Assembly (NCBI GenBank): GCA_937958885.1
Contig: CALGMT010000011.1
Coordinates: 1-35,335, forward strand
DNA from: an uncultured bacterium
Lineage (GTDB): Bacteria > Verrucomicrobiota > Kiritimatiellia > CAIVKH01
Direction of reading: 5' to 3'
DNA: 35,335 nt
Shown: positions 17,138-24,587 of the stretch, in pieces
Layout: each line of letters begins with the position of its first letter
How positions within the stretch are numbered: position 1 is the stretch's first letter
The notes under the pieces: generated by a model
What the model saw: only the letters and a program-made list of their open reading frames with translations
Database searches by the model: none
What the model was told of the DNA's origin: nothing
Position numbers and translations under genes: made by a program

Positions 17138-18337
17138 CTATTCAATCCCCAAATGTTTCAGCGCCATCCCGGCGACCGTCGCGCCGATGCTCAACGATGA
17201 TGTGGCGGCGGGGGATGGGGCGTTTAGAACGTGAACCATGCGCTCGGCCTCAACGATGTGAAAGTCATCCACCAGCTTCCCATCCGGCGCGACGGCCTGC
17301 GCGCGGACGCCTGCGCCCGCGGGCACAAGGTCGCCATCGCAGATCTCGGGCATGAGCCGCTGCAGCGCGGCGACGAATGCGGCTTTACTGAACGAGCGAT
17401 AAAACTCGCCGGCGCCGGCGCGCCAGTAGCGCGCGGCCATACGCCAGAATCCGGGATAGGTGGCGAGGTCCACGCTGTCGCGCAGCGAGAAGTCGAGCCG
17501 GTGGTAACCCTCGCGTTTGAAGGCGAGGACGGCGTTCGGTCCCGCCTCGACGCCGCCGCCGACCATGCGGGTGAAGTGCACGCCGAGGAACGGGAAGCGC
17601 GGGTCGGGCACCGGATAGATCAGGTTGCGCACGAGCGAGCGGCGCTCGGGTTTGAGTTCGTAGTACTCGCCGCGGAAGGGCACGATCTGAACGCCCGGCT
17701 CGACGCCGCACAGCCGGGCGATGCGATCGGATTGAAGGCCCGCGCAATTAATCAGCAAATCCGCGCGGAGCGCGCCCTGCGTGGTCTCCACCACCAGCGC
17801 GCCGTCGGCGCGGCGAACGTTCTCCACGCGGCAGCCGGTTCGCACTTCGGATTGGGCCTCTTCAATCAGCCGCGCGTAAGCGCGCGCGACCTCCGTGAAA
17901 CTGACGATGCCGGTTTGCGGAATGTGCAGCGCGGCGACGCCGCGCGCGTGGGGTTCGTATTCGGCGAGCTGCTCCGGTGTGATCCGGCGAATTCCGTCCA
18001 ACCCGTTTGCGCGCCCGCGTCGTTCGAGTTCTTCCAGCGCGGGAAGTTCCGCAGGATCGACGGCGACCACGACCTTGCCGCACCGCTCGTGGGCAATTCC
18101 GTGCTCGGCGCAAAAGCGGTACATCGCCTCGCGACCTTCCGCGCAGTTGCGGGCTTTCAGCGAGCCGGGCTTGTAGTACAGGCCGGAATGGATCACGCCG
18201 CTGTTGTGTCCGGTTTGATGCGCGGCGATCTCCGCCTCGGCTTCCGCCACGATCACCCGCACGCCGACGCGCCGGGCCACCGCCAGTCCCGAGGCCAGGC
18301 CGACAATTCCGCCCCCAATTATGACGATCGTTCTCAT
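17138..18337 (-). CDS. lhgO: L-2-hydroxyglutarate oxidase / DAO-family FAD oxidoreductase
   Basis: A 399-residue FAD-dependent oxidoreductase of the DAO family. The N-terminal dinucleotide fold reads VIIGGGIVGLASG (5-17). QTGHNSGVIHSGLYYKPGSLKARNC is characteristic of LhgO/YgaF proteins, and PFRGEYYEL, FPFLGVHFTR and the C-terminal LNAPSPAATSSLSIG also match that family. LhgO oxidises L-2-hydroxyglutarate to 2-oxoglutarate and passes electrons to the quinone pool. It is immediately followed (2 nt) by kamA, an unusual partner; in E. coli lhgO belongs to a lysine/glutarate degradation operon with csiD and gab genes, which are absent here. The start is the ATG at 18337; no strong ribosome binding site is visible. 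Confidence 0.88.
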   Translation of the reverse strand: MRTIVIIGGGIVGLASGLAVARRVGVRVIVAEAEAEIAAHQTGHNSGVIHSGLYYKPGSLKARNCAEGREAMYRFCAEHGIAHERCGKVVVAVDPAELPALEELERRGRANGLDGIRRITPEQLAEYEPHARGVAALHIPQTGIVSFTEVARAYARLIEEAQSEVRTGCRVENVRRADGALVVETTQGALRADLLINCAGLQSDRIARLCGVEPGVQIVPFRGEYYELKPERRSLVRNLIYPVPDPRFPFLGVHFTRMVGGGVEAGPNAVLAFKREGYHRLDFSLRDSVDLATYPGFWRMAARYWRAGAGEFYRSFSKAAFVAALQRLMPEICDGDLVPAGAGVRAQAVAPDGKLVDDFHIVEAERMVHVLNAPSPAATSSLSIGATVAGMALKHLGIE

Positions 18338-18427
18338 GAAGACATCGCGCTCTCGACGGCTGGAATCTATCCCAATCCAAGGCCTAATCCACCTCCAAAT
18401 CCGGCGTTGCTTCCATCGTCAATCGGT

Positions 18428-18455
18428 TTGCCATCGCCGCGGCGGGCCGTACACT
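18428..18455 (+). promoter_or_regulatory. Sigma-70-like promoter, possibly leaderless
   Basis: TTGCCA (18428-18433), a 16-nt spacer and TACACT (18450-18455) precede the kinase ATG at 18465 by 9 nt. There is no Shine-Dalgarno sequence between the -10 element and the start codon. Confidence 0.45.
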
Positions 18456-18464
18456 TGCGTGCGA

Positions 18465-19700
18465 ATGGAAACCACTCAGCCAGCCTCACCTGACGAGACC
18501 GTGCCCGACGATCGGACACCGGAGACGCCGGCGTCGGCCGAGACGAGCGTCCCGCTCGGGATCGAACCGACAGAGCCGATGCCGCCGCCGCCGGCCGGCA
18601 AGGGCATGGCGCAACTCGTCTCGCACTATCGCGCGATCGTCCAGGCGCGCGCGCTGTACTACCCGGTGGCCTACCGGTTCACCAAAGAGCTGGGCCGCGG
18701 GCGGCAGGGCATCGTCTATCTCGGCCTTCGCCAGGGCGCGCGGGGCTGCGTGACGCGGCACGCGATTAAGGTGTTCGACCCGGGCATCTATCCGAACGCG
18801 AAGAAGTACTGGACGGACATGGGCCGCATCGCCGCGCAGACGTCCAAGTTGCAGAATGTCAAAAGCCCGAACCTCGTCGCGCCGGATATTTATGAGGAAT
18901 ACAACGGCATCGGCTACGTCCAGATGGAGCGCGTGGACGGCGTGGGCCTGCGCTACCTGCTCGACGGTCAGCATCTCAATCGCGCCCGGCGCCGCAGCGA
19001 ACAAAAGGAGTGGAACACATTCACCGATGTGATTTTTCGGCTCGATGGCAATCGCGTCGCCATCCAGCCCGGCGTCGCGATCTACATCATGCGCCGCGTC
19101 TTGCGCGCGCTGGAGTCGCTGCACGACCTCGGGTTCGTCCATTGCGACGTGAAGCCATCCAACATCATGATCGATCGGCTGGGCTACACCAAGCTGATCG
19201 ACTACGGACGCGCCAATACGATCAACGAAAAGCTGTCCTTCCTGCTCGGCACACCGCTGTTCATGGCCCCCGAGATGCACCGGCGCGAGACGGCTCTTCC
19301 CCAATCCGATCTATACGCGGTCGGACTGGTCGGCCTCGAAATGTTGCGCGGACAGCCGCTCCTGACGGGCTCCGGCATCAATGAGCCGGAGCTGCTCCAA
19401 TATAAATTGACCCTCTGCGACCGGCTCCCCGACCTGCTGCCGGAACACGTCCGGCGCAACACGGAATTCGTCGAAGTAATGCGGAAATTTCTCAATCCCG
19501 ATCCCCGCAAACGATTTGCGAGCGCACAGGAGGCCGAATCCGGCCCGGGCGGCTTGATTCTTGTGCACAAGCAGCTTGCGTTATTGGGTCAAGATACGGA
19601 ATATGGGCGCGAATTGGAGGGCTATCTGACCAAATTGGTCGATCCCCGCACCGGGCAGGTGGAAACCGAGGACACCCCGACCGAACCGGTGGAACATTAA
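18465..19700 (+). CDS. Divergent Ser/Thr protein kinase
   Basis: A 411-residue cytosolic protein with a Hanks-type kinase domain (about 70-385). Present are the Gly-rich loop ELGRGRQGIVYLG, ATP-binding Lys102 (AIKVFD), catalytic Asp228 with Lys230 and Asn233 (HCDVKPSN), DYG at 246-248 in place of DFG, APE at 268-270, and SDLYAVGLVGLEML. HRD is HCD (a non-RD kinase), and the helix-C Glu appears to be Gln125. A basic insert of roughly 35 residues lies near 168-204. The N-terminal 60 residues are Pro/Thr-rich and acidic. There is no membrane segment or PASTA domain. I chose the ATG at 18465 because the extension to 18321 overlaps the divergent gene lhgO and has no family match. An oxidoreductase gene follows after 25 nt. 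Substrate unknown. Confidence 0.87.
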   Translation: METTQPASPDETVPDDRTPETPASAETSVPLGIEPTEPMPPPPAGKGMAQLVSHYRAIVQARALYYPVAYRFTKELGRGRQGIVYLGLRQGARGCVTRHAIKVFDPGIYPNAKKYWTDMGRIAAQTSKLQNVKSPNLVAPDIYEEYNGIGYVQMERVDGVGLRYLLDGQHLNRARRRSEQKEWNTFTDVIFRLDGNRVAIQPGVAIYIMRRVLRALESLHDLGFVHCDVKPSNIMIDRLGYTKLIDYGRANTINEKLSFLLGTPLFMAPEMHRRETALPQSDLYAVGLVGLEMLRGQPLLTGSGINEPELLQYKLTLCDRLPDLLPEHVRRNTEFVEVMRKFLNPDPRKRFASAQEAESGPGGLILVHKQLALLGQDTEYGRELEGYLTKLVDPRTGQVETEDTPTEPVEH

Positions 19701-19725
19701 CGGGTCGTCAGCAGAAGGAAGTCGA

Positions 19726-20364
19726 ATGAACGTATTGCATGTCGTAGCAAATCCGAGGCCGATCGAAGAATCCGTTTCCAAGCAACTGGCGGCGTCCTTT
19801 TTCGCCACCCTGCTGGGGAAGAACCCGGATGTCACGGTCAACAACATCGACCTCTATGAAGACCCGCCGCCGTATCTCTCCCTGAACGCCTATCGGCGCA
19901 TTTATACGCCGCTCGTCAACCCCGAGTATAAGCCGACCAAGGCCGAAGAAGACTCCATCGCCTATGCCAAGGAGCAGGCGGAGGCGCTACGTCAGGCGGA
20001 CGTTCTGGTGCTGACGATGCCGATGTGGGCCGGCGGCCCGCCCGCGATTCTCAAGGCGTGGCTCGACCAAGTGGCCCAGCCGGGTCTGCTGTTCAATGTC
20101 GAAAACGGCGTTGTGAAGCCGTTGCACCAGCTCCGCAAGATCATCCTCCTCGTCGCCTCCGGCGATGTGTACAAGGAGGGCGACGACCGCGACGGGCTGA
20201 CGCCGATCATCCGCAACACCTTCGGCTTCCTCGGCGTGACCGATATAGAGGTCGCGTGGGCGGACGGCCAGGATCCTAACTTCCACAGCGATGGCGAGGA
20301 CCGCAAGCAGACCGCGCTGGAAATGACGGAAGAGCTGGCGGAAGAAGTCGCCGAAGCGCCTTGA
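19726..20364 (+). CDS. Flavodoxin-fold NAD(P)H oxidoreductase (AzoR/NQO-like)
   Basis: A 212-residue protein of the flavodoxin-like NAD(P)H dehydrogenase family, which includes FMN-dependent azoreductases and quinone reductases. The start LHVVANPRPIEESVSKQLA is the phosphate-binding loop of the fold. PMWAGGPPAILKAWLDQV is the typical FMN-site segment, and LLVASGDVYKEGD is a later beta-strand and loop. It likely reduces quinones or azo compounds with FMN in the cytoplasm; the physiological substrate is unknown. It has an AGAAGGAAG ribosome binding site and follows the kinase gene by 25 nt, so the two may be cotranscribed. The C-terminus is acidic and Glu/Ala-rich. Confidence 0.87.
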   Translation: MNVLHVVANPRPIEESVSKQLAASFFATLLGKNPDVTVNNIDLYEDPPPYLSLNAYRRIYTPLVNPEYKPTKAEEDSIAYAKEQAEALRQADVLVLTMPMWAGGPPAILKAWLDQVAQPGLLFNVENGVVKPLHQLRKIILLVASGDVYKEGDDRDGLTPIIRNTFGFLGVTDIEVAWADGQDPNFHSDGEDRKQTALEMTEELAEEVAEAP

Positions 20365-20441
20365 AGCGGCGCGCTCGGGTCTCGAACGCGGACAACGAGC
20401 TGCCCGATAGTTGAATTACTTTAAACCGCCTATCGCCGCGA

Positions 20442-20477
20442 GCGCGGAACCGAAGGACAACAACCTTCGGCCCGCGC
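20442..20477. terminator. Long hairpin between convergent genes
   Basis: GCGCGG-AA-CCGAAGG-acaacaa-CCTTCGG-C-CCGCGC forms a 13-bp stem (20442-20477) with a small internal bulge and a 7-nt loop. It lies between the oxidoreductase stop (20364) and the ahcY stop (20506), so it probably limits readthrough both ways. No T run follows on either strand. Confidence 0.5.
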
Positions 20478-20505
20478 CCGCGGCCTCTACAGTCTCCCTG
20501 CGGTT

Positions 20506-21915
20506 TTAGTATCGGTAGTGCGCCGGCTTGAACGGCCCTTCGACCGGAACGCCAAGGTATTTCGCCTGGCTGCGATTCAGGGTGTCGAGTCGGATGCCCA
20601 ATTTTTGGAGGTGCAGCCGCGCGACCTTCTCGTCCAGTGTCTTCGGCAGTGTGTACACGCCGACCGGATATTTGCCGGCATTGGTGAAGAGTTCGATCTG
20701 CGCCAGCACCTGGTTCGTGAAGCTGCTCGACATCACGAAACTCGGGTGGCCGGTCGCGCACCCGAGATTCACCAACCGGCCCTCGGCCAGCACGATGATG
20801 CTCTTGCCGCCGGGGAAGTCCACCTGGTGAACCTGCGGTTTGATCTCCGTCCACTTGTACTTCTTGATCGCCTCGATCTGAATCTCGCTGTCGAAGTGGC
20901 CGATGTTGCAGACAATCGCCATGTGCTTCATCTGGCGCATGTGCTTCTCGGTGATCACGTCGCAGCAGCCGGTCGCAGTGACAAAGATGTCGCCGATCTT
21001 GCACGCCTCATCCATCGGCATGACCTCGTAACCTTCCATGGCCGCCTGCAGCGCGCAGATCGGATCGATCTCGGTCACAATCACGCGGGCGTGCTGGCCG
21101 CGCAGCGACTGGGCGGACCCTTTGCCGACATCGCCAAAGCCCGCAACGACCGCGACTTTACCCGACAGCATCACATCGGTGGCGCGCATAATCGCGTCCA
21201 CCAGCGAGTGGCGGCAGCCGTAGATGTTGTCGAACTTCGACTTGGTGACGGAGTCGTTCACATTGAACGCCGGGAACAGCAGCTCGCGGCGATCCATCAT
21301 CTGATAGAGCCGGTGCACGCCGGTGGTCGTTTCCTCGCTGACGCCGCGGATGTCGCGGACCATGCGGTGGAAGCGGCTTGGGTCGCGCTTCACGGACTTT
21401 CGGACCTGCGCGAGCAGGACCTTTTCCTCCGGGCTGCCCGGATCGCGATCGAGCACCGCGATATTTTCCTCCGCCTGAAAACCGAGGTGAATCAGCAACG
21501 TGGCATCGCCGCCGTCGTCGAGGATCATGTTCGGTCCCGTGCCGTTGCCCCAGTCGAGGATCCGGTCGGTGAAGTCCCAATATTCCTCCAGCGTCTCGCC
21601 CTTGAACGCGAAAACCGGCGTGCCGCGCGCCGCGATGGCCGCGGCCGCGTGGTCCTGCGTCGAGAAGATATTGCACGAGGCCCAGCGGATTTCCGCGCCG
21701 AGGTGCTGCAGCGTCTCAATCAGGACGGCGGTCTGGATCGTCATATGCAGCGATCCCGCGATTTTTGCGCCCTTGAGCGGCTTCTGTTTGCCGTATTCCT
21801 CGCGCAGCGCCATCAGGCCCGGCATCTCATATTCCGCCAGCTCGATTTCCTTTCGCCCGAAATCCGCAAGCTTGATGTCTTTCACTACGTAGTCTTTGTT
21901 TTTCTTGGCAGCCAT
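20506..21915 (-). CDS. ahcY: Adenosylhomocysteinase
   Basis: S-adenosyl-L-homocysteine hydrolase (469 residues, the long bacterial form) splits SAH into adenosine and homocysteine and so relieves inhibition of methyltransferases. Signatures are [16 protein letters not shown] (54-69), the NAD-binding loop GFGDVGKG (259-266), [13 protein letters not shown] (218-230), and the C-terminal KPAHYRY that reaches into the NAD site of the partner subunit. An insert around 150-185 is the segment that distinguishes bacterial from human enzymes. It starts at the ATG at 21915 after GGAGGAAG. The gene lies 37 nt downstream of an ArsR-methyltransferase fusion, so the two probably form one SAM-cycle operon. 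Confidence 0.96.
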   Translation of the reverse strand: MAAKKNKDYVVKDIKLADFGRKEIELAEYEMPGLMALREEYGKQKPLKGAKIAGSLHMTIQTAVLIETLQHLGAEIRWASCNIFSTQDHAAAAIAARGTPVFAFKGETLEEYWDFTDRILDWGNGTGPNMILDDGGDATLLIHLGFQAEENIAVLDRDPGSPEEKVLLAQVRKSVKRDPSRFHRMVRDIRGVSEETTTGVHRLYQMMDRRELLFPAFNVNDSVTKSKFDNIYGCRHSLVDAIMRATDVMLSGKVAVVAGFGDVGKGSAQSLRGQHARVIVTEIDPICALQAAMEGYEVMPMDEACKIGDIFVTATGCCDVITEKHMRQMKHMAIVCNIGHFDSEIQIEAIKKYKWTEIKPQVHQVDFPGGKSIIVLAEGRLVNLGCATGHPSFVMSSSFTNQVLAQIELFTNAGKYPVGVYTLPKTLDEKVARLHLQKLGIRLDTLNRSQAKYLGVPVEGPFKPAHYRY

Positions 21916-21952
21916 GTCTTCCTCCGTGTTGCGTTTAGTTTGAACCTGTCCA

Positions 21953-22906
21953 TCACTCCAACGTCGCTTGAGCCGCGGGGCGCGTTTTTTCGGCCACGGC
22001 CATCAACACTGCAAGCGCAGCATCGGCGGCATCGCCGAGACGATCCATGCGAATCGCGCGCAAGCCGTACTGTTCCATCCAGCCCTTTAGCTCATCCTCC
22101 TCGAAGCCCAGCCATTGGTCGGCCCACTCGGCGCGCACCCAGTCCTGATCATGTCGCGCGAGGTCGAGCACAATAAGCAGGCCGCCCGGCTTGAGCAGTC
22201 GCGCGGCCTCGGCAATCGCGTGCGCGGGGCGCGCCGCATGGTGAAGCGCCTGCCCGATAAATACCACATCGAACGCGGCGTTCGGCAGCGTCGTGTGCTC
22301 CAAATCACCCTCGACGGGCTCCACGCGGCGATCGAGGCCGGCTTCTTTCGCGCGCGCGCGCACGTGCCGCAACATCGCCTTCGACTGATCCACCGCCGCC
22401 ACGCGGCGGGCGAATCGGGCAAGCAGCAAGGCCACGTCGCCCTCCCCGCACCCGAGGTCGGCGACATCGCGCCCGGAAAAACCCGCAGCCAAGCCCGCCG
22501 CCAGCGCCGACCAGCCGCCGCCCGGCTGGGTCAGCTCGCCGTAGCGACCCGCTATTTTCTCAAAAAACTCCCGACTCCGCGTGCGCCGCCGATCGAGCGC
22601 CGCGCGAACCGCCCGCGCATCGCGCGCGGCGGTGCTCAACTCGGCAAGCCGCTGTTGCAACACCTCGGCAAACGCGCCATCCGCCAGCAACGCGCCGCGC
22701 CGGTAATACACAGATGTTCCTTCGCGCCGCGTCTCGACGAATCCCGCCTCGCGGAGGGGTTTCAAATGACGGCTCACGGTGGACTGCGGCAACCCGAGCA
22801 CTTCGACCAGTTCCGCTACCGACAGCTCGGCCGACAGAACGGCGTGCAGCAGGCGCAACCGCACTTCGTCGGCCAAGGCGCGGAATACATCGAGCGGAGG
22901 CGGCAT
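21953..22906 (-). CDS. ArsR-family regulator fused to a SAM-dependent methyltransferase
   Basis: A 317-residue two-domain protein. Residues 1-90 are an ArsR-type winged helix: [13 protein letters not shown], then the recognition helix in [21 protein letters not shown]. Residues about 113-300 are a class I methyltransferase with SAM motif [11 protein letters not shown] (148-157), an acidic VDQSKAML strand end, and [13 protein letters not shown] prefer the ATG at 22906 (MPPPLDVFR), preceded by GGAAG, since the longer frame to 22957 would run through the promoter. No metal-binding Cys pair of the ArsR kind is visible. Cotranscription with ahcY suggests it senses SAM or SAH and controls the operon, like the ArsR-family regulator SahR of Proteobacteria, but with a methyltransferase as sensor. 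That function is inference. Confidence 0.88.
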   Translation of the reverse strand: MPPPLDVFRALADEVRLRLLHAVLSAELSVAELVEVLGLPQSTVSRHLKPLREAGFVETRREGTSVYYRRGALLADGAFAEVLQQRLAELSTAARDARAVRAALDRRRTRSREFFEKIAGRYGELTQPGGGWSALAAGLAAGFSGRDVADLGCGEGDVALLLARFARRVAAVDQSKAMLRHVRARAKEAGLDRRVEPVEGDLEHTTLPNAAFDVVFIGQALHHAARPAHAIAEAARLLKPGGLLIVLDLARHDQDWVRAEWADQWLGFEEDELKGWMEQYGLRAIRMDRLGDAADAALAVLMAVAEKTRPAAQATLE

Positions 22907-22913
22907 ATATTTG

Positions 22914-22957
22914 TTCTTCCGGATAGAAGAATATATACCCCTTTCGGCCCATTGCAA
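22914..22957 (-). promoter_or_regulatory. Promoter with overlapping operator-like inverted repeat
   Basis: On the - strand, TTGCAA (22952-22957), a 16-nt spacer and TATATT (22930-22935) form a promoter. A perfect inverted repeat TTCTTC-CGGATA-GAAGAA (22914-22931 on the + strand) overlaps the end of the -10 element and the predicted start point. This is where an autoregulating ArsR-type repressor would bind. Confidence 0.5.
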
Positions 22958-22999
22958 CCCGGAATCGATCCGCGCTCGGATCGAGTGCGCGTCAAAATC

Positions 23000-23644
23000 T
23001 CAAGGCGCGCTTAGATAGCGGAACCGCAACGCGAATACCTCATCCACCGACATTCCCTTCCCCGGCCGAGCATTCGGATCGAAATCCGGCGCATAGACCA
23101 CCGCCCCGCGGATGCGGCCCCGGCTAAGCAAGGAACGCAGGGCCGAGTTGTCCACCGTATTCAGGACGTACACCGGGGGCGCATGGCGGGGTAGCGACTG
23201 CGCATCGACCTCCGGAGTGCCCGTCATAAGCACAACCGCGCCTGCCTTCGGATGAGACATCAGGATCCGCGAAGCAGACGAATCCGTTTGTTCCCACTCT
23301 TCGTCGGTCATGGCATCGCCTGACATGGGCACCGACCTCAGACGCTCCCGGATGAGTCGGTTCGCGGCGGGGCCAAGCGCGCGAAGAATCCCCGCGATCT
23401 GGGCATCAAGCGCCGCCTGCGCCGCCTGCGTAGCGGCCGGCTCGAACAACACCACAATCTCTCGATCCGGCGCGATTTCCGACATCAGCGCGCGACCCAC
23501 GATCGCGCCCGCCGCCTCGTTGATGGACGCGCGTTGCGCCCGCTCCCGCATCCGCTCGCGGGCCGGGCGCGTCCACCACAGGGTCCACATCGTCCCACAG
23601 GCCAGGAAGACCATCAACGCCGCGATTTGCCGTGATCGATTCAT
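23000..23644 (-). CDS. Membrane-anchored protein of unknown function
   Basis: A 214-residue protein with one N-terminal hydrophobic segment (about residues 7-25, AALMVFLACGTMWTLWW) that would anchor it in the membrane or act as a signal peptide. The rest is likely periplasmic: an Ala-rich helical region, then alternating strands and helices (AGAVVLMTGTP, PVYVLNT, IRGAVVYAPDFD) that look like an alpha/beta Rossmann-like fold. I do not recognise a family. I prefer the ATG at 23644 (MNRSRQIAAL); the open frame to 23860 overlaps the divergent pseudopilin gene. It shares an AT-rich divergent intergenic region with that gene, which may hint at a common role. Confidence 0.65.
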   Translation of the reverse strand: MNRSRQIAALMVFLACGTMWTLWWTRPARERMRERAQRASINEAAGAIVGRALMSEIAPDREIVVLFEPAATQAAQAALDAQIAGILRALGPAANRLIRERLRSVPMSGDAMTDEEWEQTDSSASRILMSHPKAGAVVLMTGTPEVDAQSLPRHAPPVYVLNTVDNSALRSLLSRGRIRGAVVYAPDFDPNARPGKGMSVDEVFALRFRYLSAP

Positions 23645-23705
23645 GCCAACGCCGCGCGAATAATCTATATACAACGCATAATAATACGATATATTACTCA
23701 TCGGT
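23645..23705. promoter_or_regulatory. AT-rich divergent intergenic region
   Basis: This 61-nt stretch is far richer in A and T than its surroundings (for example ATAATAATACGATATATTAC) and separates two divergent genes. TATATT at 23690-23695 lies 10 nt before the pseudopilin ATG and could be its -10 element. No convincing -35 is seen on either strand. Confidence 0.35.
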
Positions 23706-24542
23706 ATGTTTCGCGCAAGCGCCATCATCGTGCGCCGCGGCTTTACGCTGATCGAGCTGCTGGCCGTGGTGGCGATCCTTCTCATGCTGCTGAGTTTATT
23801 GACGCCGACGCTCCGGCGATCGCGCGACACCTCGCTCACGGCCGCCTGCTTGAGCAACATGCGCCAACTTTCAGCGGCGGCCCTCGTCTATGCTTCGGAC
23901 AACGAAGGGGCGGCGCTCCGGGAGGAGGAAGACAACGATATCGGATGGCGCGCGCCATGGCGCCTATACCTCGTGGGCGCCGCGCCGAACAACCAGGACC
24001 ACTACATGAGCACGCGGCTGCCGAACGGAACTACGGTGGCCCGCTCGTGGGGGAGGCTCTATTTCGAAGGCTACATCAACGAATCGCGCGCGTTCTACTG
24101 TCCGGCTCGCGAAATCGATCCGGAGATCACGGAGGCCAAGCATGTGTCCTACTGGGGCGCGATCGGGAGCGGCCCGATCGCGTGGCGCACGCGGATGAAC
24201 TTCTCCGGCGCGGCGCGCCGCGTTTCCGCCGGATATCAGTTCAATCCGTATCGCGTCGAGCGGATCTTTGCGCCGGAGCGATACGGTCGAATGTCCGGCT
24301 TCACGCCGGCGACCGAAACGGTCCCGCGTTACAAACAAGCATTGGTCATCGACATGATCCGCAACGCGGGCGCCAACAGCTACCATGCCGGACCCGCGAT
24401 GAATGTCGCGCTGGTGGACGGCTCGGCGCGCACGTATCCGGCGCAGCGCGTCAAGGCGCGGATCGAGTCCGGCCTTTCCAACGCGGACGCGAACTGGAAC
24501 GTGTTCGACCTGCTCCTTGACGACCTGCTCCGCCCCCAATAA
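23706..24542 (+). CDS. Pseudopilin-like protein (PVC type)
   Basis: A 278-residue protein with a type IV pilin / type II secretion pseudopilin N-terminus: a short basic leader ending in Gly12, then FTLIELLAVVAILLMLLSLL (13-32), with the conserved Glu at +5 after the prepilin peptidase site. NMRQLSAAALVYASDNEG follows, as is usual in the large pseudopilin families of Planctomycetes and Verrucomicrobia. Near the C-terminus, YHAGPAMNVALVDGSAR is the H-x-G...DG motif of those families. There are no other secretion genes in the window, so it is probably an orphan, as these are often present in many copies. Cleavage and membrane insertion are inferred from the motif. Confidence 0.88.
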   Translation: MFRASAIIVRRGFTLIELLAVVAILLMLLSLLTPTLRRSRDTSLTAACLSNMRQLSAAALVYASDNEGAALREEEDNDIGWRAPWRLYLVGAAPNNQDHYMSTRLPNGTTVARSWGRLYFEGYINESRAFYCPAREIDPEITEAKHVSYWGAIGSGPIAWRTRMNFSGAARRVSAGYQFNPYRVERIFAPERYGRMSGFTPATETVPRYKQALVIDMIRNAGANSYHAGPAMNVALVDGSARTYPAQRVKARIESGLSNADANWNVFDLLLDDLLRPQ

Positions 24543-24587
24543 CTGAAGAGGGTATTGCCCGCCGCAGCGCCGCCGGAAACGGAACCG

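Noticed and set aside
21916-21952. SAH riboswitch upstream of ahcY
   Set aside because: Only 37 nt separate ahcY from the preceding gene, too short for the riboswitch, and regulation appears to be at the upstream promoter.
20518-22176. 552-codon open frame on the + strand
   Set aside because: It runs antisense to ahcY and part of the ArsR-methyltransferase gene, both clear on the - strand.
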